Of a DNA stretch of 10,834 nt, positions 6,853 through 10,834 are shown in pieces; position 1 is the first letter of the stretch, and each line of letters opens with the position of its first letter. The position numbers and the translations under genes are program-made. Source of the stretch: Bacteroidales bacterium (GTDB lineage: Bacteria > Bacteroidota > Bacteroidia > Bacteroidales > UBA932); contig JAFZIX010000142.1 of the NCBI GenBank assembly GCA_017554135.1, positions 1-10,834 on the forward strand, read 5' to 3'. The notes beneath the pieces were generated by a model. The model worked only from the letters and a program-made list of their open reading frames with translations, was not told the DNA's origin and searched no databases.

Positions 6853-7991
6853 CAGGCAATCTCCTTCTTATATGCACGACGGCGCTTGTGCTGCACGCGG
6901 TCGAATGCTTCGAAATGATTACGTATACTATGATTCTCTTCAAGTTCGGCGTTGGTTTCCGCCCACTTTACACCAAGTTTATGGTACTTCTCCACCATAT
7001 CGCAAACCACGAGGGCGGTGACTCCTGTCTTGCGGACATCGGAGCGTGCCCCCATGAGGAGCAGTTCGGAACCTTCGCTATGCTTGATGAAGAGAGCCTT
7101 CAGCAGAGGCCACCAGCCGAAGGGGAAAATACGCCCGCGGGACTTGATGAGAGCATCGGCCAGCGAAGGCATGGTTATGCCGAAAGCCACGATCTCCCCG
7201 TTTTCATTTTCGATGGAGGTTATATAGCGGAGATCCAGGATCTTAAGATAGAATCCAATATACTTGTCCGCCAGGTTCTCCGGCAGCATCGTATACTCGT
7301 AAAGTTCCTTATATGTGTCGGTTATGAGGGCGAAAAGTTTCTGGGCATAATTCTCTTTGCGGATGATCTTACGTGTGACCGGGCGAATCCTGAAGTTGTA
7401 TTTCTGCTCCACGATTTTGGCCACACGTACGAATTTCTCCGGCATCTTCTCCGGCATGAATATCCTGTATTCAAGCCAGTCCGCATCCTTCTTGAAGCCG
7501 AGGGCCTCTATATGCTCCACATAGTATGGATAGTTATAGATCAGCGGCATTGTGCTCTGCTGGTCGAAACCCTCGACCAGCATGCCTTCAGGGTCGAAAT
7601 CGGTATATCCCAGCGGGCCTACGATATGAGTCATTCCACGGGCCTTGCCAAATTCTTCCACTTTGGCGATCAAGGCAGCGGAGACTTCTTTGTCGTCAAT
7701 GGTATCGAACCAGCCGAAACGCACTTCCTCATGCTTCCAATGCTCATTCGCCCAGCGGTTTATGATGGCGGCGACACGCCCGACCGGTTCACCGTCCTTA
7801 TATGCCATGTAAAGTTCCTGTTCACAGAAATCCGATGCCGGATTAGTGGCAGGATTCAAGGTGCCCATTTCGTCGAAAACAAGGGCGGGCACGTAGTATG
7901 GATTGTCCTTGTAAAGTTTTTCCGGAAAGAGCACGAACTGCCTCAACTGGCTGCGTACGGAAGGGTCGATAACTTTAATCTCAACACTCAT
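6852..7991 (-). CDS. Large GNAT-like acyltransferase family protein, substrate unknown
   Basis: 379 residues, about twice a single GNAT domain. Residues 14-36 (FVLFPEKLYKDNPYYVPAL) and 49-53 (TNPAS) match a conserved opening of a large bacterial GNAT-like family. The first half continues with EPVGRVAAIINRW (68-80), FGWFDTIDD (92-100), a GP at 125-126 and GFDQQSTMP near 141-149. The second half has ENGEIVAFGITMPS (263-276) and ends in a very basic tail (HKRRRAYKKE). No signal peptide; acts in the cytoplasm or at the inner membrane face. Family members are usually annotated only as N-acetyltransferase. From memory, bacterial ceramide synthases (bCerS of Caulobacter) are also GNAT-like enzymes, so N-acylation of a long-chain base is one candidate role, supported only by the nearby cysteate synthase. 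Promoter upstream at 8053-8023; rarA follows in the same transcript. The start codon is preceded by AACCTGAA. Confidence 0.8.
   Translation of the reverse strand: MSVEIKVIDPSVRSQLRQFVLFPEKLYKDNPYYVPALVFDEMGTLNPATNPASDFCEQELYMAYKDGEPVGRVAAIINRWANEHWKHEEVRFGWFDTIDDKEVSAALIAKVEEFGKARGMTHIVGPLGYTDFDPEGMLVEGFDQQSTMPLIYNYPYYVEHIEALGFKKDADWLEYRIFMPEKMPEKFVRVAKIVEQKYNFRIRPVTRKIIRKENYAQKLFALITDTYKELYEYTMLPENLADKYIGFYLKILDLRYITSIENENGEIVAFGITMPSLADALIKSRGRIFPFGWWPLLKALFIKHSEGSELLLMGARSDVRKTGVTALVVCDMVEKYHKLGVKWAETNAELEENHSIRNHFEAFDRVQHKRRRAYKKEIA
6861..6866 (-). promoter_or_regulatory. Strong Shine-Dalgarno site for rarA
   Basis: AAGGAG on the minus strand, 8 bases before the rarA ATG, inside the last codons (Lys-Glu-Ile-Ala) of the acyltransferase. 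It is the only clear Shine-Dalgarno site I see in the window, where other starts rely on A-rich or absent leaders. Confidence 0.6.
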
Positions 7992-8002
7992 TTCAGGTTC
8001 GG
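7992..8002 (-). repeat. 11-bp leader motif CCGAACCTGAA, copy before the acyltransferase
   Basis: On the minus strand the leader ends CCGAACCTGAA immediately followed by ATG. It is an inverted copy of the motif at 8081-8091 and contains the octamer also found at 10518-10525. Confidence 0.7.
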
Positions 8003-8022
8003 AGCTTTAGTACTTTAAGACG

Positions 8023-8053
8023 CGAATTTATGGTTTTTTGAAATAAAAACCAA
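8023..8053 (-). promoter_or_regulatory. Probable promoter for the acyltransferase-rarA pair
   Basis: Minus strand: TTG (8053-8051), 20 bases, then TAAATTCG (8030-8023), one mismatch from TAnnTTTG. This predicts a leader of about 27 bases to the ATG at 7991. Confidence 0.5.
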
Positions 8054-8071
8054 TAATAATTGTTAACTTCG
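8037..8071 (+). promoter_or_regulatory. Probable promoter for the outer-membrane protein pair
   Basis: TAACTTCG at 8064-8071 is one mismatch from TAnnTTTG, the same T-to-C variant as in the divergent promoter. TTTG at 8037-8040 lies 23 bases upstream, longer than the usual 19-21, so the -33 assignment is weak. The box sits within an imperfect dyad (8062-8076). Confidence 0.4.
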
Positions 8072-8080
8072 TGAACAAAA

Positions 8081-8091
8081 CCGAACCTGAA
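8081..8091 (+). repeat. 11-bp leader motif CCGAACCTGAA, copy before the outer-membrane protein pair
   Basis: The last A of the motif is the first base of the ATG at 8091. An identical 11-mer on the opposite strand precedes the divergent acyltransferase gene. Confidence 0.7.
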
Positions 8092-8621
8092 TGAAAGCCC
8101 GAAAGATGATAATGCTTGCCCTGGCATGTCTTGCCATGCATTTCAATGCATCAGCCGGGGATTTGTCCACGGGCTTGTTCAATTCCGTCAAGGGCTTCGG
8201 CCTCAGCATCGACTATGACGCAACCGAGGATATCTATAACTCATACACGGTCTATGCGGATTTATACGGAATGTATTCCGGAGTTTCTCATTCAGCGGGC
8301 ATCAAGTTCGTATATCTGCACTATAACAGGCTGACACATATGGAGTCGCCGAATGCCAAATACGATATCTACCTCGGACCGGGCGCCAGCACGGGTTACG
8401 TACGAGACAATGGCGCCGAAAGATTCGGCCTTGTCCTGACCGCAGACCTGGCAGTGGCACTTCGTGTCAGTTTCAACAGGAGTCTGGAACTGGAACTTGG
8501 CACTGTGGCGGAACTCGGCTTCACCTATGGCGAATCCGACAATAAATCGCAACTGGATATATATGCAAACGGCCTTATGCAGGCCCTGCTTCCTACTTTG
8601 AAGATAATGGTAAGATTCTGA
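8091..8621 (+). CDS. Small predicted outer-membrane beta-barrel protein, first of a coupled pair
   Basis: 176 residues, no family recognised. A signal peptide is clear: basic start (MKARK), hydrophobic core to about residue 16, and cleavage after Ala20-Ser21-Ala22. The mature part of about 154 residues alternates short polar turns with strands of alternating hydrophobic residues (for example GFGLSIDYD, YIYLG-like YDIYLGPGA, ALRVSFNRSLELELGTVAEL) and ends IMVRF, the aromatic C-terminus of BAM-folded barrels. Size suggests an 8-stranded barrel. A second in-frame ATG at 8106 exists, but the first keeps the basic signal-peptide start and sits directly after the shared leader motif. Its stop overlaps the next gene's start (TGATG), so the two are cotranscribed. 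Barrel assignment is inferred from strand pattern and C-terminus. Confidence 0.75.
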   Translation: MKARKMIMLALACLAMHFNASAGDLSTGLFNSVKGFGLSIDYDATEDIYNSYTVYADLYGMYSGVSHSAGIKFVYLHYNRLTHMESPNAKYDIYLGPGASTGYVRDNGAERFGLVLTADLAVALRVSFNRSLELELGTVAELGFTYGESDNKSQLDIYANGLMQALLPTLKIMVRF

Positions 8622-9232
8622 TGAAACGGGCAGCAGCATATCTTGCAGCCCTGCTGCTATGCCTTTCCGCCAATGCCGGAGGGAAAGACTTCCTGCGCCG
8701 TTTCCACCCCGGTCTGGAATGGGGATATACCCTCACCGCAACCTCTTATCAGCATTTCAACTACCTGGACACTTCCATAGGATTCAGGATCAACGACCAG
8801 GGATGGACCTACCCGCCCAGGTCCAATGCCTTCATTCTGGGATCACTGACTTTCGACTTGTCCGACCGGTTCTGCCTGGGGCTGCTTTCGGGCTACGAAG
8901 GGATAGACCGCATGCGCCGCACCATTCCACTCCTGTGCCGGGGGAGTTTTTATCCCAATGGCAGAGATGAGGACGGTGTCTTTTTCTTCTCCGATCTCGG
9001 ATTGAACCTGAGCCATCCCGAAGCCAGAGGCAACCAGATGCAGATCGGCTCCGGCTATACTATCTTCCTTGCTCCTCGTTGCGCACTCGCTTTCCAGGCA
9101 GGAGGAAGGGTGACATACGACCGTCCGGACGTGTGGGACCCTATCGAAGAAGAGTATATACCAAAACGAAATATCAAGCGTAACGACGCCTGGTATTTCG
9201 CTTTGAATATAGGAGTGAGCCTGAAGTTCTAG
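8621..9232 (+). CDS. Predicted outer-membrane beta-barrel protein, second of a coupled pair
   Basis: 203 residues, no family recognised. The signal peptide runs MKR, a hydrophobic core (about 4-15), and cleavage after Ala17-Asn18-Ala19. The mature protein begins GGKDFLRRFHPGLEWGYTL and shows amphipathic strand pairs such as FILGSLTFDLSDRFCLGLLSGYEG and YTIFLAPRCALAFQAGGRVTY (strand-turn-strand hairpins with short periplasmic-type turns). It ends ALNIGVSLKF with a terminal Phe. It is not obviously homologous to its partner at 8091, but both are small barrels with alternating-residue strands, so they may be distant paralogues or two parts of one envelope function. The start overlaps the upstream stop by one base. 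The stop shares CTAG with the stop of the convergent cysteate synthase gene. Confidence 0.78.
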   Translation: MKRAAAYLAALLLCLSANAGGKDFLRRFHPGLEWGYTLTATSYQHFNYLDTSIGFRINDQGWTYPPRSNAFILGSLTFDLSDRFCLGLLSGYEGIDRMRRTIPLLCRGSFYPNGRDEDGVFFFSDLGLNLSHPEARGNQMQIGSGYTIFLAPRCALAFQAGGRVTYDRPDVWDPIEEEYIPKRNIKRNDAWYFALNIGVSLKF

Positions 9233-10512
9233 AACAAGGCGTCCACCTTTGCAATTATCTCATCTGCAGGAAGTTCCGGGCTAAGCACAAGTGCCGGTTC
9301 AAGCAAGTGGTAACCTTTGGCCATGGCTGACAGGGAACCGCCTCCGGTGATATTCAGCATTATTACCTCGTCCTTTCCCACATGGCCGTCGCGCACAGCC
9401 GAAGCAAGAGCGTGAACCGCGCATGCCGGGGCAGGGAAGATGTCATATCCCTCAAGGTTACGGAACTGCATTATCCAGTAGATGATATCGTCGTTGCTGG
9501 CGAGGAATGCGTCTCCGCGGGAATCCTTCAGCGCATCGAAGAGGCCGCCTGCAATGCCGTACGGGGGCTTGCGGTTGCTCAGCACCTTGGCAAGGATGCA
9601 CTCCGCCTGGTGGCGTCCGGCTTCAGCATCCAGCGGCACCAGGTCCCTTCCGCCTGCCTTCCAGGAATCGTAAAGCAGGGTGAAAGGCTTGTTCTGGGCG
9701 ACAAATATCTTCATCTTGGTGCGGCCGTAAGAGCCGTCATCGATAAGGCGGAGATTGTTCTCCCATGCGGCGATTGCCCCGGTTCCGGAGCCGACTGCCT
9801 GGAAGTATGCGTCAGGAATGCGTCCGATGGCCTCTACGGCCGACAGAAGCGTCGTACCCATCCCATCCCTTCTGGCGACGTTCTTGGCGCCTCCTTCGGC
9901 GAAATAACGCGAATCCTGGCAAAGTTTGTCACCGAGGGCGATGGCATCGTAGTAGTCGCTGCCGGCAGGGGAGGCTATCAGTTTGACGCAGGGATTCAAC
10001 TTCTTCTGGAACCAGAGGTCGTGCCTGTTGTCGAACGGGACGCAGATCACGATGGGGATGTCGTTGTCGGAGCAAACCTGGGCGAAGGCGCGGGCAGTAT
10101 TGCCGGCGGACTGCACCACAAGGGTACGTTTCTCTTTCTTGTCCAGCCTGGCGCAGACGCTGAAGGCCTCTGTCTCCTTGAAGGAGCAGGTCTGGAACTT
10201 GGCGCCTATCTTGGGGTTGTAGCCGGAGAACGTGATATAGAGGTTATCCAGCCCCAGGAACTTGCCCAGGCCCTTGCTATGATAGGTCACAGGCGCGCAG
10301 GAATGCTTGAGAGTGCGCTTGATGGGCATCCACTCGGCATAACGGTACAAGCCCTTCAGGTCGTCCCGGGGAGTGAATTTCTTATTCTCGTAAACAGCAC
10401 GGACCAGCGAGGGGGAAGTTGCCTCCGGATCGGCCAGGGTCCATCCGCGGTCTTCGAAAATGCAGCCGGTGCCGACATTCATCAGTTTATACTTGGTTCC
10501 ATGGAATTTCAT
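9229..10512 (-). CDS. Cysteate synthase-like PLP enzyme (threonine synthase relative)
   Basis: 427 residues, fold type II PLP family. CSFKETEA carries the Schiff-base Lys112 in the position of SFKD of threonine synthase. SAGNTARA (135-142) is the substrate-carboxylate loop, GSGTG (241-245) holds the PLP phosphate, and GGGSLSA (390-396) closes the C-terminal part. The opening (GCIFEDRGWTLADPEA, 16-31) and the SFKETEA form are what I recall of the cysteate synthase group rather than true threonine synthase. Cysteate synthase makes L-cysteate from O-phosphoserine and sulfite: in methanogens for coenzyme M, in Bacteroidota plausibly for capnine/sulfonolipids. Assignment rests on recall; a divergent threonine synthase is the alternative. 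It starts 12 bases after the antiporter gene, has no Shine-Dalgarno site, and its leader carries AACCTGAA. It overlaps the convergent barrel gene by 4 bp. Confidence 0.8.
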   Translation of the reverse strand: MKFHGTKYKLMNVGTGCIFEDRGWTLADPEATSPSLVRAVYENKKFTPRDDLKGLYRYAEWMPIKRTLKHSCAPVTYHSKGLGKFLGLDNLYITFSGYNPKIGAKFQTCSFKETEAFSVCARLDKKEKRTLVVQSAGNTARAFAQVCSDNDIPIVICVPFDNRHDLWFQKKLNPCVKLIASPAGSDYYDAIALGDKLCQDSRYFAEGGAKNVARRDGMGTTLLSAVEAIGRIPDAYFQAVGSGTGAIAAWENNLRLIDDGSYGRTKMKIFVAQNKPFTLLYDSWKAGGRDLVPLDAEAGRHQAECILAKVLSNRKPPYGIAGGLFDALKDSRGDAFLASNDDIIYWIMQFRNLEGYDIFPAPACAVHALASAVRDGHVGKDEVIMLNITGGGSLSAMAKGYHLLEPALVLSPELPADEIIAKVDALF

Positions 10513-10517
10513 TTCAG

Positions 10518-10525
10518 TTCAGGTT
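10518..10525 (-). repeat. AACCTGAA octamer before the cysteate synthase gene
   Basis: Minus strand, 5 bases (CTGAA) before the ATG at 10512; its first A is the last base of the antiporter stop codon. It is the core of the 11-bp motif found at 7992-8002 and 8081-8091. Confidence 0.55.
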
Positions 10526-10834
10526 TATAGTGTAATGAAAAGTTTAGTCATGTATGCCACAAAGAGTATCAGCATCAGGCTGGCATCGAAACGGTCCAGT
10601 ATATTTTTCTTCCCGGTATAGACACTGGTCCAGACCAGGATTATGCTGAGCAGAAGGGCGCTGTAGTCATATACGTCGATTCGCGCGAAACTAGTAGGGA
10701 AGATTACCGCGGAAGTACCCAGGATCAGCAGCAGGTTGAACACGTTGGAGCCCAGGATATTTCCCAGCGCCAGTTGGCTGCGCTTCTTCACCAGTGCCAC
10801 TATGGAGGTGATGAATTCCGGCAGGGATGTGCCC
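10525..10834 (-). CDS. Calcium/sodium antiporter, CaCA family (C-terminal part, 5' end outside window)
   Basis: The frame enters from the right edge and ends at TAA (10527-10525), giving about 102 residues. The entering sequence reads GTSLPEFITS, the signature of the second alpha repeat of YrbG-type K+-independent cation/Ca2+ exchangers, followed by GNILGSNVFNLLLILG, the other half of the same repeat. The acidic residue in LPEF and the Asn in GSN are the cation-binding positions in this family. Three hydrophobic segments follow: about NVFNLLLILGTSAVIF, YSALLLSIILVW and ASLMLILFVAYM. It is an inner-membrane protein that exports calcium in exchange for sodium. The GTG at 10800 is only an internal codon. 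Cysteate synthase follows 12 bases later on the same strand, so the two are likely cotranscribed. Confidence 0.92.
   Translation of the reverse strand, partial: GTSLPEFITSIVALVKKRSQLALGNILGSNVFNLLLILGTSAVIFPTSFARIDVYDYSALLLSIILVWTSVYTGKKNILDRFDASLMLILFVAYMTKLFITL

Noticed and set aside
6888..8018. Open frame of 376 codons on the plus strand, antisense to the whole acyltransferase gene
   Set aside because: It mirrors the acyltransferase codons and has no promoter, family motif or sensible N-terminus. Codon bias of the real gene explains the lack of stops.
7992..8090. The inverted copies of the leader motif read as a terminator hairpin
   Set aside because: The arms are 78 bases apart, lie in two divergent leaders, and have no T-run. 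They are better explained as one motif used twice.
9382..10530. Open frame of 382 codons on the plus strand, antisense to cysteate synthase
   Set aside because: The opposite strand has clear PLP-enzyme motifs; this frame shows none and reads as a shadow.
1..10834. Mobile elements, CRISPR arrays, tRNA or rRNA genes, riboswitches
   Set aside because: I found no transposase or integrase frame, no regularly spaced repeats, and no RNA-gene signature. Intergenic space totals only about 240 bases.

Overview
The window looks like chromosomal core DNA from a member of the Bacteroidota, probably Bacteroidales. Three things point there. Several gene starts are preceded by the Bacteroidota -7 box TAnnTTTG, some with a TTTG about 20 bases upstream. 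One gene encodes a lipid-anchored Omp85 protein of the TamL type, which is characteristic of the phylum. Shine-Dalgarno sequences are mostly absent. A cysteate synthase-like gene would fit a sulfonolipid-making lineage such as Alistipes/Rikenellaceae, but that placement is inference. I see no mobile element, CRISPR array, tRNA or rRNA. Only about 240 of 10,834 bases are not coding.

Layout, left to right. (1) The start of a phosphofructokinase gene with the residues of a pyrophosphate-dependent enzyme (minus strand, cut by the window edge), divergent from a small secreted protein of unknown function (plus). (2) An overlapping minus-strand pair, a SpoU/TrmH-type RNA 2'-O-methyltransferase followed by a cytoplasmic GH13 alpha-amylase-family enzyme. 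(3) The TamL-like outer-membrane lipoprotein (plus), divergent from the methyltransferase. (4) A minus-strand coupled pair, a large GNAT-like acyltransferase followed by the AAA+ ATPase RarA. (5) A plus-strand coupled pair of small predicted outer-membrane proteins, divergent from the acyltransferase. (6) A minus-strand pair cut by the right edge: the end of a calcium/sodium antiporter followed by a cysteate synthase-like PLP enzyme.

Genes alternate between divergent and convergent pairs. All three convergent pairs overlap at their 3' ends (22, 4 and 4 bp), leaving no intergenic terminator. Three genes (the secreted protein, the methyltransferase and TamL) have the -7 box so close to the start codon that their mRNAs should be leaderless or nearly so.

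The part most worth following is the right third. The acyltransferase, the outer-membrane pair and the cysteate synthase share the octamer AACCTGAA just before their start codons; between the acyltransferase and the outer-membrane pair the match is 11 bp. Cysteate is the head-group precursor of capnine and sulfobacin-type sulfonolipids, and bacterial N-acylation of such long-chain bases is done by GNAT-like enzymes. A sulfonolipid/envelope regulon is therefore a plausible but untested reading.
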